Assembly (NCBI GenBank): GCA_900553695.1
Contig: USEM01000012.1
Location: 1 to 33,321, forward strand
Length of the DNA stretch: 33,321 bases
Origin: an uncultured Clostridium sp.
GTDB taxonomy: Bacteria > Bacillota > Clostridia > TANB77 > CAG-508
Direction: 5' to 3'
The notes under the pieces are model-generated. The model was not told where the DNA came from and ran no database searches. It was given only the letters and a program-made list of their open reading frames with translations. A program made the translations under genes and the position numbers. Positions 17,966 through 25,742 of the stretch are shown here, in pieces; positions within the stretch are counted from its first letter, which is position 1; every line of letters begins with the position of its first letter.

Positions 17966-18190
17966 TTATTAATGCTAGTTTACAAAGCATTAATAATTAG
18001 CAAAATTTATTTTGCTCGAATTTTAGGTAGTATTTTTTAGTACCTAATATTCGCCAGCCTGGTGTCTTGACACCTTTTTTGCTGTTTAGGGCAAAATGCC
18101 CTAAAACCTTTTTAGCTCTCCGAGGGATATTTTTATTATAAAAATTAGGACAAATATGTACAAAAATTTATACTTTCTTGTCCTAATTTT
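17966..18190. repeat. Cluster of six inverted repeats; candidate replication or transfer origin
   Basis: The gene-free stretch 17939-18268 contains six consecutive hairpins. (1) 11-bp arms 17966-17976/17986-17996. (2) 8-bp arms 17999-18006/18009-18016. (3) 7-bp arms 18023-18029/18041-18047. (4) 6-bp arms GGTGTC/GACACC 18061-18074 followed by T6. (5) 9-bp arms TTTAGGGCA/TGCCCTAAA 18085-18105. (6) 13-bp arms 18141-18153/18178-18190. All arms are perfect. The block lies between a putative DNA-binding protein and the DnaC-like/replisome organiser genes. Such density of dyads is typical of plasmid or phage origins and of single-strand initiation sites; a structured RNA or tandem terminators are alternatives. 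Confidence 0.8.
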
Positions 18191-18268
18191 TTCATTCATT
18201 TCTATTTACTTTTTTGAAAAATCAATTATAATTTTTATATAAAATATTTAAAAAAGTTATCTTTTTAG

Positions 18269-19138
18269 TTAGTTATTGTTACCGCAATTACTAACTTTTT
18301 TCTTTTGAATTCTATGATCTATATCATCAATCTTTACTAAATAGCACATCTCATATAGTCGAGAAATGATTGACTTTGCTGTTTCAATTTCTTCATTAAT
18401 ACTTAACCTTTTTACTAGAGAATTTTGATTATAATTTGTTGTTATAATTACTGGTAAATTATTTTCATATCTACTATTTATGATAGTAAATAATTTTTCT
18501 AATCCCCATTCACTTGGCTTTTCTTTCCCTAAATCATCTATAATTAATAGATCAACATTTTCATATAGTTTGATGATTTCCATCTCAGAAATACTATTAT
18601 CTATTTCATATGAATTTCGTAATTCTGCTAATAAATTAATTAATGTTCCGTATATTACTGGTATTCCGTTTTCTATAAATTTATTTGCAATACTACATGC
18701 TAAATGTGTTTTACCCACTCCATTATTTCCAACTAAAATGAGTCCTTTTTTCTCTATGTTATTTACTAATTTTTCACTATAATTTTTTAAATTATTAAAT
18801 GCTTTCTTATTGCTATTATTAATTTCAAAATTGTCAAATTTATAGATCAAGTTTCTTTTACTCATCTTACTGTTTTTTATAATTTTTTCAACTTTTCTCG
18901 AAAACTCTTGCATTAATTCTAGCTTTTTTTCTTCTTCAATTATCCTTAACTTTTTCAGATCATATTCATTCCAATATTTCTGTGCATCCTTACATTTGCA
19001 TCTTTCATAATCCAAAGTTATTACTCTCTTAGTACCATATAGTTCCCATTCTATTATTTTTCTGTGTAATTTATTTTTGCAATATTCACATTCAATGTAA
19101 TCCCTTTTGTTAATCGAGGGTTTCAAAATTTGATTCAT
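18269..19138 (-). CDS. DnaC/IstB-type helicase-loader ATPase
   Basis: A 289-residue protein with an N-terminal cysteine cluster (CEYCKNKL at 18-25, CKCKDA about 47-52) that may bind zinc. An AAA+ ATPase follows: Walker A GNNGVGKT (about 140), Walker B LLIIDDLG (about 198), sensor 1 VIITTNYN (about 231), and arginine-rich end (about 255-275). This is the phage/plasmid DnaC family that loads the replicative DnaB helicase at an origin melted by the initiator. The ATG at 19138 lies inside the preceding gene (29-base overlap), with AAAGGAG ten bases upstream, so the two are translationally coupled. The initiator-loader pair is standard for phage-like replication modules. The hairpin cluster lies directly downstream. 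It is unlikely to be an IS21 helper because no transposase is near. Confidence 0.9.
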   Translation of the reverse strand: MNQILKPSINKRDYIECEYCKNKLHRKIIEWELYGTKRVITLDYERCKCKDAQKYWNEYDLKKLRIIEEEKKLELMQEFSRKVEKIIKNSKMSKRNLIYKFDNFEINNSNKKAFNNLKNYSEKLVNNIEKKGLILVGNNGVGKTHLACSIANKFIENGIPVIYGTLINLLAELRNSYEIDNSISEMEIIKLYENVDLLIIDDLGKEKPSEWGLEKLFTIINSRYENNLPVIITTNYNQNSLVKRLSINEEIETAKSIISRLYEMCYLVKIDDIDHRIQKKKVSNCGNNN

Positions 19139-19580
19139 CTATTCTGCTCTCCTTTCTATTTTCTTCTTTTCTTGTCTTTTCTTCTGTAACTTTATTCAAA
19201 CTTTTTTCAATTAAATTTTCTTCAACTACTTTATTTGATTTTCCAATTTTCTTTAGCTTTTCAGCACTTTGATACTTGCTCCAATTCTTTACGAAGTATG
19301 TATCATTTTTATAAATTAGCATTCCTAAATCGATAAATTTTTGTAAAATTTTCGTAAATGTTTTCGAAGATTTTCCAATAATATTTGTAAAATCTTTGAT
19401 TTTAAATGGTGTATTATCGCTAATATATAGTCCACCATCTCTGTTACATTCTCCAGCAATAGTTAAAATCTGAATCCATATTCTAAAATAGGTGTCCCCT
19501 TCCCTTTCTTTTAGTAGGATTTTAATTTTTCTATTTGAAAATATACTTGTATTTACTTTTATCCATCCAACTTGTCCCAT
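19110..19580 (-). CDS. Phage-type replisome organiser N-terminal domain protein
   Basis: A 156-residue protein begins MGQVGWIKVNTSIFSNRKIK. This is the signature start of the Phage_rep_org_N / DnaD-like initiators, and it continues with a winged helix (DFTNIIGKSSKTFTKILQKFIDLGML) and a charged C-terminal tail. It should bind origin DNA and recruit the DnaC-like loader encoded next. I chose the ATG at 19580, behind AAGGGAGG (spacing short, two bases). A TTG at 19601 overlapping the stop of the excisionase-like gene is the alternative. The protein lacks a large C-terminal DnaD domain, so the function may be shared with the loader. Confidence 0.85.
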   Translation of the reverse strand: MGQVGWIKVNTSIFSNRKIKILLKEREGDTYFRIWIQILTIAGECNRDGGLYISDNTPFKIKDFTNIIGKSSKTFTKILQKFIDLGMLIYKNDTYFVKNWSKYQSAEKLKKIGKSNKVVEENLIEKSLNKVTEEKTRKEENRKESRIDESNFETLD

Positions 19581-19594
19581 ATCCTCCCTTCTTT

Positions 19595-19801
19595 CTAGCA
19601 AGATTCTTCAATAGAATCATTTTCTTTTTTGCTTAGATAAATATCTAAGGCTTCTTTTCTGAATAAAATTCTTTTCCCAACTCTAGAGCAAGGAATTTGT
19701 TTTCTTTTAACTAATTGCGTAATTAACCAATATGAAATTCCTAAATATTCTGCTGCTTCTTTTGCAGTTAGAGTTGTTCTTTTAATGTTATTTAGTGCCA
19801 T
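19595..19801 (-). CDS. Excisionase-like helix-turn-helix protein
   Basis: A 68-residue protein of the excisionase/MerR-like 'helix_turn_helix_17' type. TAKEAAEYLGISYWLITQLVKRKQIPCSRVGKRILFRKEALDIYLS covers almost the whole chain. Such proteins bend DNA at attachment sites to favour excision, or act as small regulators. The ATG at 19801 is preceded by AGGAGG at eight bases, better than the GTG at 19810. It is the first gene of the leftward replication operon, opposite the integrase transcript, so excision and replication would be expressed together. Confidence 0.85.
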   Translation of the reverse strand: MALNNIKRTTLTAKEAAEYLGISYWLITQLVKRKQIPCSRVGKRILFRKEALDIYLSKKENDSIEESC

Positions 19802-19834
19802 TTCTTTCACCTCCTAATATTTTTATAATTGTAG

Positions 19835-19871
19835 TTGACATATATAAATTATTATGGTATTATTTTGTCAT
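19835..19871. promoter_or_regulatory. Overlapping divergent promoters (replication/excision versus DUF6076/integrase)
   Basis: Rightward: TTGACA 19835-19840, 17 bp, TATTAT 19858-19863. Leftward: ATGACA (19871-19866), 17 bp, TTTATA (19848-19843). The two -35 boxes form the outer arms of an imperfect dyad TGACA...TGTCA, and each promoter covers the other, so RNA polymerase could use only one at a time. This layout would give a switch between the two programmes. The 120-bp leader to 19992 is AT-rich with no gene. Confidence 0.6.
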
Positions 19872-19991
19872 ACAATTATTATTTTTGTTTTTGATTGTAT
19901 GGCTCTTTTATATAATATTTTTCTGATATATGTAACCTTACAATTGAAAAAAGTTCAAAAATTTTTAATTTGTAGATATTAGGAGGTAAAG

Positions 19992-20987
19992 ATGTCACTA
20001 TATAATATTGCTTTCGATACTAATAATAAAACAGAATGTTTAAATCACTTTTCTATTAAGAAAAAGAAAGGATTTATATTCAAATCTGTAAATCGTTGTG
20101 AAATAAGACCTCTTGGTAGCATTCTTTTAGATTTTCTCAATATAGATATTGAAAACGGTGAAGATATGGTTAACTTTATAGCTAATTACTGTTTAGAGGA
20201 TTTATTATTCAAATTGGCTAAAAAATCCAAATTAAATATATCTAAATATTATAAAAATGATAACTTTTACATAACAGAACAGGCATTATCAGACTTATTC
20301 TTTACCTTACAATCTGAATATGAAGATGACTTTGAATTTTATCAAGATATATTTATTAATCTTATAACAAGTGAAAAAGAAAATATAAGCCCTAAAGAAT
20401 TCGATAAAATCGAGGCTGATTTTAGAGCAGAATTTCCTGATTTATTTGAAGACGAATCTGCTAATTTTGATTTAATAAACTTAAGTTATAGGATAAATGA
20501 TTTAACATTAGATTTTACTATGGATGACTTTTACTATTTTCATAAAGAACTTAATCTGCCTAAAAGTATTCCATATTCTTTTAGAACTGATGATTATCTT
20601 AATGTGTTATTTATCTCATATAAACAGTTATTGTCTTTAGATAGTAATATTAAGATAAAAAAATGTGCTAATTGTGGTAAATACTTTATTCCAAAAACTA
20701 TGCATGATACTAAATATTGCGATGAAATATTTAAAGATAATAAAACATGTAAAGAATTTGGTAGAGAACTAGCCTATAAAGAAAGTTTAGCGCAGAAGCC
20801 TATTCTTAAAGCTTATAGAAGTAGATATCAAACTCTTTCAAAGCAAGCATCTGAAAGAGAAAAACATGAAATGTATGAATATTTCAAAAAAGAAGGTCCT
20901 ACAATTAGGAAAAAATTTATTGATGGAGAAATTACAGCAAAAGAATTTCAAGACTGGATTAATAGTACTAAAGTTAGGAAAAAATAA
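19992..20987 (+). CDS. DUF6076-like protein with cysteine motif
   Basis: A 331-residue protein, with ATG behind AGGAGG. The N-terminal 200 residues are helical and unassigned. Residues about 222-252 hold a cysteine-rich motif, CANCGKYFIPKT...KYC...TC, that could bind zinc, followed by a basic helix-rich tail. The CxNCGKYFIP pattern is typical of DUF6076-type proteins encoded beside integrases in Firmicute elements; their function is unknown. It is the first gene of the rightward transcript and ends 52 bp before the integrase start. A regulatory or DNA-binding role is an inference. Confidence 0.7.
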   Translation: MSLYNIAFDTNNKTECLNHFSIKKKKGFIFKSVNRCEIRPLGSILLDFLNIDIENGEDMVNFIANYCLEDLLFKLAKKSKLNISKYYKNDNFYITEQALSDLFFTLQSEYEDDFEFYQDIFINLITSEKENISPKEFDKIEADFRAEFPDLFEDESANFDLINLSYRINDLTLDFTMDDFYYFHKELNLPKSIPYSFRTDDYLNVLFISYKQLLSLDSNIKIKKCANCGKYFIPKTMHDTKYCDEIFKDNKTCKEFGRELAYKESLAQKPILKAYRSRYQTLSKQASEREKHEMYEYFKKEGPTIRKKFIDGEITAKEFQDWINSTKVRKK

Positions 20988-21039
20988 TTTAATATATAAA
21001 ATCCTTGCCATAGGTATGCTGAAAGGAGGTGAAAAAGTA

Positions 21040-22215
21040 ATGGCAGGGTATCTTGAAAAGAGAGGCAAACGCTCTTGGAGATTAATTGTATCTCATGGTT
21101 ATGACAGCTATGGTAACAGAATTAGATATACCAAAAGCATTAAAGCAAATAGTAGACGTGAAGCAGACAAAGAACTTGTGAACTTTGTTTATGAGATAGA
21201 AAATGGTATTGTTTTACAGAACTCTTCAATGACCTTTAAAGAATTTACAGATTTATGGGCTAAAAATTATGGTGAAAAAGAATTAGCACCTAAAACTTAT
21301 GAAAGATATAAAGGAATGCTAAAATCACGAATTATCCCCTACTTCGGTCATTATAAGTTATGCAATATTAAACCAACTCACATTATGAGTTTTTACGATT
21401 ATCTTTCAAAAGATCATCAACTTAAAAGATGTAAAAATCATAATGGAAAGACTGTAATGAAAGGCTTATCCTCTAAAACAATACTAGAGCACCATCGCTT
21501 ACTACACGCTATGTTACAAAATGCTGTATATTGGCAAATACTACCTTATAATCCAGCAGATAGAGTAAAACCACCTAAGCATGAAAGACCTCAAATTAAA
21601 TACTATGATGATGTTCAATGTAAACAATTACTAGAGGCATTAGAAAATGAAGAAATCAAATTTCAAACTATTGTTATATTAACATTGTTTACTGGTATGC
21701 GTAGAGGCGAAGTATTGGGCTTAGAATGGTCAGATATCGACTTTGAGAATGGATTTGTTAATATTACTAAGTCTAGTCAGTATATTGCAGATAAAGGCAT
21801 TTTCGTAAAAGATCCAAAGACTCGTAGTTCAATTAGGAAAGTCGGAATACCTGATATTGTAATAAATATGCTTAATAAGTATAAAGCTTGGTATGATCAA
21901 GAAAAAGAAAAATGTGGCAACTTATGGGTTAACTCAAATAGACTATTTGTTACTTGGAATGGTAAGCCAATGCATCCTGATACTGTTACAGATTGGTTTC
22001 GTTCTTTCATTGAAAAGAACAATCTACCAAAAATTACTTTCCATGGTTTGCGACACACAAATGCTACTTTGCTCGTTTCACAAAATGTGGATGTAGCAGT
22101 TATAGCATCAAGATTAGGGCATGCTCAAATAACAACTACCTTAAACTTCTATGTGCATCCAGTTGAGGCTAATAATAAGGAAGCTGGTAATGTTTTAGAG
22201 AAAGTGCTCGCATAA
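21040..22215 (+). CDS. Tyrosine site-specific integrase (Tn916-type architecture)
   Basis: A 391-residue integrase from ATG 21040, chosen because GAAAGGAGGTG sits eight bases upstream. Residues about 1-55 (GYLEKRGKRSWRLIVSHGYD) are the AP2-like arm-site-binding domain. Residues about 65-170 are the SAM-like core-binding domain. The catalytic domain has Arg in TGMRRGEVLGL (about 223), Lys region KDPKTRSSIRK, HGLRHTNATLL (His/Arg about 340), LGHAQITTTLNFY with the nucleophilic Tyr (about 375). All catalytic residues are present, so it should be active. It lies 192 bp from the 3' end of tRNA-fMet, with paired candidate arm sites between. The family integrates and excises elements at short core sequences, often in tRNA genes. 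Confidence 0.95.
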   Translation: MAGYLEKRGKRSWRLIVSHGYDSYGNRIRYTKSIKANSRREADKELVNFVYEIENGIVLQNSSMTFKEFTDLWAKNYGEKELAPKTYERYKGMLKSRIIPYFGHYKLCNIKPTHIMSFYDYLSKDHQLKRCKNHNGKTVMKGLSSKTILEHHRLLHAMLQNAVYWQILPYNPADRVKPPKHERPQIKYYDDVQCKQLLEALENEEIKFQTIVILTLFTGMRRGEVLGLEWSDIDFENGFVNITKSSQYIADKGIFVKDPKTRSSIRKVGIPDIVINMLNKYKAWYDQEKEKCGNLWVNSNRLFVTWNGKPMHPDTVTDWFRSFIEKNNLPKITFHGLRHTNATLLVSQNVDVAVIASRLGHAQITTTLNFYVHPVEANNKEAGNVLEKVLA

Positions 22216-22319
22216 AAACTCTTTTCAAAATTTCTCGAAAATTACTTTTTTGATTTTCTAAGTTTAATATAAATTAGTAAGGCTAAAATGTGCTATTTAA
22301 TGTATAAAAATGTAGGGAC

Positions 22320-22337
22320 TGTCCCCAAGCTGTCCCC
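22320..22337. other. Putative integrase arm sites, right end
   Basis: TGTCCCC at 22320-22326 and 22331-22337, 11 bp apart, mirror the left-end pair in sequence, spacing and orientation. A neighbouring TACGTAAAATTACGT (22341-22355) adds further short repeats. The 22216-22407 stretch holds no gene. Confidence 0.55.
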
Positions 22338-22371
22338 ATTTACGTAAAATTACGTCAGAAACAAAAAAATA

Positions 22372-22396
22372 AGAGTCCACAATCTCTTGCGACTCT
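22372..22396 (-). terminator. Terminator of the tRNA gene
   Basis: AGAGTC (22372-22377) and GACTCT (22391-22396) pair with a 13-base loop. Reading leftward the stem ends in TTATTTTTTT. It would end the tRNA transcript. If the 3' half of the tRNA came with the element, this terminator did too. Confidence 0.7.
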
Positions 22397-22407
22397 AGTT
22401 AAATCCT

Positions 22408-22483
22408 TGGTTGCGGGGGTAAGACTCGAACTTACGACCTCCGGGTTATGAGCCCGACGAGCTGCCAACTGCTCTACCCCGCG
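22408..22483 (-). tRNA. Initiator tRNA-fMet (CAT)
   Basis: The 76-base gene folds as a full cloverleaf with anticodon CAT (complement of 22448-22450) and an encoded CCA end. Initiator features are present: an unpaired C1-A72 at the acceptor end and three G-C pairs at the bottom of the anticodon stem (GGG CTCATAA CCC). The top of the anticodon stem has a U-G wobble (CCCGG) where most bacteria have U-A. A strong promoter lies upstream and a terminator downstream. It is the probable target of the integrative element to its left. Confidence 0.97.
22436..22452. other. Putative right attachment repeat in the tRNA anticodon arm
   Basis: GACCTCCGGGTTATGAG inside the tRNA gene is the partner of 8161-8177. 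Anticodon-arm crossover is a known integration mode for tyrosine integrases at tRNA genes, in which the element brings its own copy of the tRNA 3' half. Confidence 0.55.
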
Positions 22484-22499
22484 ATGTGACAACAGAATT

Positions 22500-22529
22500 A
22501 TTATACTACTATATATATTCAAATGTCAA
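22500..22529 (-). promoter_or_regulatory. Promoter of tRNA-fMet
   Basis: TTGACA (22529-22524) and TATAAT (22505-22500) with 18-bp spacing, ending 17 bp before the mature tRNA 5' end. Confidence 0.85.
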
Positions 22530-22580
22530 TACTTTATGCATAAATTTATCAAAAAAATCGCATTTTTTATAAATTTAGTA

Positions 22581-22610
22581 TTGTAATATTATGTCGTTTT
22601 ATGTTATAAT
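22581..22610 (+). promoter_or_regulatory. Promoter of the apt-like gene
   Basis: TTGTAA (22581-22586) and TATAAT (22605-22610), 18-bp spacing, about 40 bp upstream of the ATG. Confidence 0.7.
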
Positions 22611-22649
22611 TTATACGTAAATTTTTTAAAAGATAGGTGTGTGGTCTTT

Positions 22650-23135
22650 ATGGCTGAATTACGATTCATTGAAGATTTTCCTGTAAAAGGAGTAAGATTC
22701 ATAGACATATCTCCAAAACTTGCAGATAAAAATGATTTTGCAAAAATTATTGAAGAAATGTGTATGGTAGTACCAAAAAATACTGATTATGTTATAGCTC
22801 CAGAATCAAGAGGATATATCTTTGGAACAGCTGTTGCAAACAAATTGAATATAGGATTTGTTCCTATTAGAAAACCTGGCAAATTACCAGAAGATTTAGT
22901 TTTAACAGTTGATTATTATAAAGAATATGGAAAAGATTCTTTATGCTTACCAACAAACGAAAATTACAAAGGAAAGAACTTCTACTTTATAGATGATGTT
23001 CTTGCAACAGGTGGAACACTTGAAGCTTCTAAAAAACTAATTGAAAAATGTGGTGGAAACTTTGTAGGTGCTGGTGTATATATTAATATAAAAGCATTAA
23101 ATAATTTAGATGTAAACCATGTAGAAAATGTATAA
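22650..23135 (+). CDS. apt: Adenine phosphoribosyltransferase
   Basis: A 161-residue type I phosphoribosyltransferase. Conserved parts follow the adenine enzyme: FPVKGVRFIDISP near the start (FP-PG-x-FRDI in relatives), APESRGYIFG, the RKPGKLP flexible loop, and the PRPP-binding motif FIDDVLATGGT (about 115). It makes AMP from adenine and PRPP in purine salvage. The ATG at 22650 is preferred over GTG 22641 because AGGTG lies ten bases upstream of it. The gene has its own promoter and shares a bidirectional terminator with deoD, another purine salvage gene, which converges on it. Confidence 0.9.
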   Translation: MAELRFIEDFPVKGVRFIDISPKLADKNDFAKIIEEMCMVVPKNTDYVIAPESRGYIFGTAVANKLNIGFVPIRKPGKLPEDLVLTVDYYKEYGKDSLCLPTNENYKGKNFYFIDDVLATGGTLEASKKLIEKCGGNFVGAGVYINIKALNNLDVNHVENV

Positions 23136-23172
23136 AAAATACCCTAGAATTTAACAATTCTAGGGTATTTTT
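23135..23172. terminator. Bidirectional terminator between apt and deoD
   Basis: Perfect 17-bp arms (AAAAATACCCTAGAATT, 23135-23151; complement 23156-23172) with a TAAC loop; T tracts arise on both strands. Confidence 0.92.
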
Positions 23173-23173
23173 A

Positions 23174-23881
23174 TTATAATTTTATAGCTGTTTCTAAACC
23201 AAGTTTAATCATATTAACTAAAGCTGTTTGTCTTTCTTGTGGTGTTAATTGTTCTGGTTTTACAAGTGAATCTGTAACAGATAATATACAAGCTGCTTTT
23301 TTATTTAAATGGTTTGCTATTTCAAATAAAGCAAATGATTCCATTTCAGCTGCTATACAACCATGTTTTTCATATAATTCTTTTAAATCTGCTGTTTCTG
23401 AATAGAAAGCATCTGTACTATGTACATTTCCTTGAACTACATTTAAATTCATTTCTTTAGCAGTTTCAAGAATTACATCATTGCAAGAATTCTTTGCTGC
23501 AATTGAATGTTCTTTGTTTCCATCATAAACTTCAGCAAATGTAGACTCACTGTAACCTTCGTTTACTACAATTATATCCTTTAAATTTAAATCTTGAATA
23601 TAGCCACCGCAGCTTCCAATTCTTATAATGCAATCTACATCATAGAATTTAAATAATTCATGTGTATAAATTCCTACGCTTGGAATTCCCATTCCGTGTC
23701 CCATAACAGTTATTTCTTTTCCTTTGTATGTACCTGTGTAAGCAAACATTCCTCTAACAGAATTTACAAGTCTTACATTCTCCATAAAGTTTTCAGCAAT
23801 ATACTTTGCTCTTAGTGGATCTCCTGGCATTAAAACTATTTTTGCAATATCTTCTTTTTTAGCTTCATTATGTGGTGTCAT
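23174..23881 (-). CDS. deoD: Purine-nucleoside phosphorylase, DeoD type
   Basis: A 235-residue protein of the hexameric PNP/uridine phosphorylase family. It has MPGDPLRAKYIA with the phosphate-binding GDP-R, the HGMGIPS stretch, RIGSCGG, and the specificity segment EMESFALFE near 180, as well as SVTDSL with the catalytic Asp. It splits purine nucleosides with phosphate to base and (deoxy)ribose-1-phosphate. The ATG at 23881 follows TGGAGG; the longer frame from 23944 would overlap the dedA-like gene. Length and motifs are normal. It pairs with apt in purine salvage. Confidence 0.95.
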   Translation of the reverse strand: MTPHNEAKKEDIAKIVLMPGDPLRAKYIAENFMENVRLVNSVRGMFAYTGTYKGKEITVMGHGMGIPSVGIYTHELFKFYDVDCIIRIGSCGGYIQDLNLKDIIVVNEGYSESTFAEVYDGNKEHSIAAKNSCNDVILETAKEMNLNVVQGNVHSTDAFYSETADLKELYEKHGCIAAEMESFALFEIANHLNKKAACILSVTDSLVKPEQLTPQERQTALVNMIKLGLETAIKL

Positions 23882-23936
23882 ATTATTACCTCCATTTTTT
23901 ATTATTCTACAAGTAAGTATATCAAAATTTTTCCTT

Positions 23937-24596
23937 TTATTCAAGCTTTTTACTATATTTGTTTTTTCTAAATCGCATTATTTTTATTCTACCACTCTTT
24001 TTTATATAAAAAGCCATAATTCCAAGCACAAAAACTATCATGAATAATATTAAAACAATATCTGAATAACCCCCAACATACATTGCAATTACATTCCACG
24101 AATCACCAGCAATTCTTCCTAAAACAACAAGAACTGTGTTCCAAATTAAACTTCCTATAGTTGTAAGAATTAAAAATGGAAGCATAGCCATTTTAGCCAT
24201 ACCTGCAGGTACAGAAACAAGACTTCTTATTATTGGTATGAATCTACCAAAGAAAACTGCATATTTTCCTTTACTATCAAACCAATTAACAGATTTTTCA
24301 ATATCTGCTTTTTCTAGTCCTAAAATCTTTCCAAATTTACTTTCTGAAAATTTCTCTAGTTTTTCAACACTTAACACTCTACCAAGTAGATATAGGATAA
24401 CTGCTCCTATGACTGAGCCTACTGTTGATGCTATAATTACACCAATAACTGTGATATTTGAAATAGTTGTTGCAAACCCTCCAAAAGTTAAAATCACTTC
24501 TGATGGTATTGGAGGAAATAAATTTTCTATTGTAATTAATGATACTATTCCTAAATATCCAAATTTGTTTATTATTTCAATAATTGCAGTTTGCAT
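23937..24596 (-). CDS. DedA family membrane protein
   Basis: A 219-residue integral membrane protein. The N-terminal SLITIENLFPPIPSEVIL stretch is the hallmark of the DedA/SNARE-associated domain (conserved Glu and Pro in a re-entrant loop), and the middle GRFIPIIRSLVSVPAGMA is the second conserved loop with FxGRxxPxxR and G-A-G-like features. Four or more hydrophobic helices and a basic C-terminal tail follow. DedA proteins act in lipid carrier flipping (undecaprenyl-phosphate or phosphatidylethanolamine). The ATG follows AAGGAGG. The gene lies between the lysozyme and deoD genes on the same strand; spacing of 55 bp to deoD allows co-transcription. Confidence 0.9.
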   Translation of the reverse strand: MQTAIIEIINKFGYLGIVSLITIENLFPPIPSEVILTFGGFATTISNITVIGVIIASTVGSVIGAVILYLLGRVLSVEKLEKFSESKFGKILGLEKADIEKSVNWFDSKGKYAVFFGRFIPIIRSLVSVPAGMAKMAMLPFLILTTIGSLIWNTVLVVLGRIAGDSWNVIAMYVGGYSDIVLILFMIVFVLGIMAFYIKKSGRIKIMRFRKNKYSKKLE

Positions 24597-24616
24597 TATT
24601 TCCTCCTTCTTTCTAG

Positions 24617-25681
24617 TTATTCATATGAATTAATTGTAGGTATTCTTAAAACCTGACCTACATAAATTAAGTTTGGATTTGCAATATTGTTTAGCCTTAC
24701 AAGTCCTTCTATTGTTACTCCATATTCTTCAGAAATTTTGGTTAAAGTGTCTCCCCATTTTACAATGTATAATTTATGGCTAGAATCGTGAATTTCGTTG
24801 CTACTTAATATTGGCACTATTAAAGTTTGACCTGCATATATCAAGTTTGGGTTTGCAATACCATTTATCTTTGCCAAATACTCATATGATGTATTATATT
24901 CCACTGCAATTTGGCTTAAAGTATCTCCCCACTTGATTGTTATTGTTTTAGTTATTTCTTTTGGTTCCTTTGTTGCTTCTTTTGGAATTGGTGTATTATC
25001 AGCAAGTAATACTCCACTTGTAAAGTAATCTCTATCTACATAATCTTCTATTCCAGAAACTCTTCCTTCATCTGTATATTGAAATCCATCCCAAATTTGC
25101 CATCTTCCATTTCCTGGCTCTTGTACGTAATAATCTGCAACCCATATAGGATACTTTTCTGCTAGTCTACTTGAAAAAGTATATGCAGCATTGTATGCAT
25201 CGCTATATATTATTACCTCTTTTCCACTTAATCTTTCAACTTCTTCTAAAAAAGTTTGTGAAATTAAATTTATTTCATATGTTCCAAGTTCTCCAAAGCT
25301 TTCAAAATCCATTGCTAGCCTGCAATCTATCTCAAGTTCCTTAATAACTGAAACGAAAAATTCTGCTTGTTCAATTGCCTCACTTTGGTTTCTTGCTGTT
25401 AAATAATGGTAAAAACCAACTTTAATGCCATTTGCTTTTGCTCCATTATAGTTCCTAATTGCATCTGCATCTATGTATCCGCTTCCCTCACTAGAACGAA
25501 TATACACAACTTGAATTCCAGCATTTTTAACTTCTCGCCAATTGATATTACCTTGCCATTCACTAACATCTATTCCAGTATACAAGCTAGAACTAGATGG
25601 TGGGAATGCTGATACTTTAGTAGAAATCAAACACACAAAAACAAAAGCAAAAATCAAAATAAGTTTTACAAATTTCTTCAT
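24617..25681 (-). CDS. Secreted GH25 lysozyme with two LysM domains
   Basis: A 354-residue protein. Residues 1-26 form a signal peptide (MKKFVKLILIFAFVF...) with likely cleavage after VSA. The GH25 muramidase domain (about 35-220) shows GIDVSEWQG with the catalytic Asp and LAMDFESF with the D-x-E pair. A linker and two LysM repeats follow (about 240-290 and 300-350), each with KWGDTL-x-(K/Q)I and NPNLIY-GQ. It cleaves peptidoglycan between MurNAc and GlcNAc outside the membrane, anchored by LysM. Its ATG at 25681 has AGGAGG seven bases upstream, better than the ATG at 25687. A role in spore or division wall remodelling is possible but not shown by sequence. Confidence 0.93.
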   Translation of the reverse strand: MKKFVKLILIFAFVFVCLISTKVSAFPPSSSSLYTGIDVSEWQGNINWREVKNAGIQVVYIRSSEGSGYIDADAIRNYNGAKANGIKVGFYHYLTARNQSEAIEQAEFFVSVIKELEIDCRLAMDFESFGELGTYEINLISQTFLEEVERLSGKEVIIYSDAYNAAYTFSSRLAEKYPIWVADYYVQEPGNGRWQIWDGFQYTDEGRVSGIEDYVDRDYFTSGVLLADNTPIPKEATKEPKEITKTITIKWGDTLSQIAVEYNTSYEYLAKINGIANPNLIYAGQTLIVPILSSNEIHDSSHKLYIVKWGDTLTKISEEYGVTIEGLVRLNNIANPNLIYVGQVLRIPTINSYE

Positions 25682-25742
25682 CCACATACCTCCTGCTTAA
25701 ATTCTATGTAATTGATTTATAAATATTCTAAGCAAAAAAAAT

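Larger units (their letters stand above)
8161..22452. mobile_element. Putative 14.3-kb integrative element at tRNA-fMet
   Basis: The segment carries a tyrosine integrase next to the 3' end of a tRNA gene, an excisionase-like gene, replication genes and a defence-like cargo. A 17-bp piece of the tRNA-fMet anticodon arm (GACCTCCGGGTTATGAG, 22436-22452) recurs with one mismatch and in the same orientation at 8161-8177. Paired TGTCCCC-type sites with 11-bp spacing are present inside both ends (8296-8313, 22320-22337), as expected for integrase arm sites. No in-frame CGG codon occurs in about 4,300 codons of the element. One difficulty is that the left copy is not followed outward by a displaced tRNA 3' half, so the left flank must have changed or the left end is elsewhere. 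No conjugation genes are seen, so it would be a mobilisable or phage-satellite-like element. Confidence 0.65.

Noticed and set aside
17966..18190. CRISPR array
   Set aside because: The dyads differ in sequence and spacing; no repeated unit with regular spacers exists, and no cas genes are in the window.
18269..19138. IS21 helper (IstB) of an insertion sequence
   Set aside because: No IstA-type transposase or terminal repeats nearby; the gene overlaps a phage-type initiator, so it is a helicase loader.
20838..21068. A minus-strand ORF across the DUF6076-integrase junction
   Set aside because: It overlaps two well-supported genes and its ribosome binding site and composition are poor.
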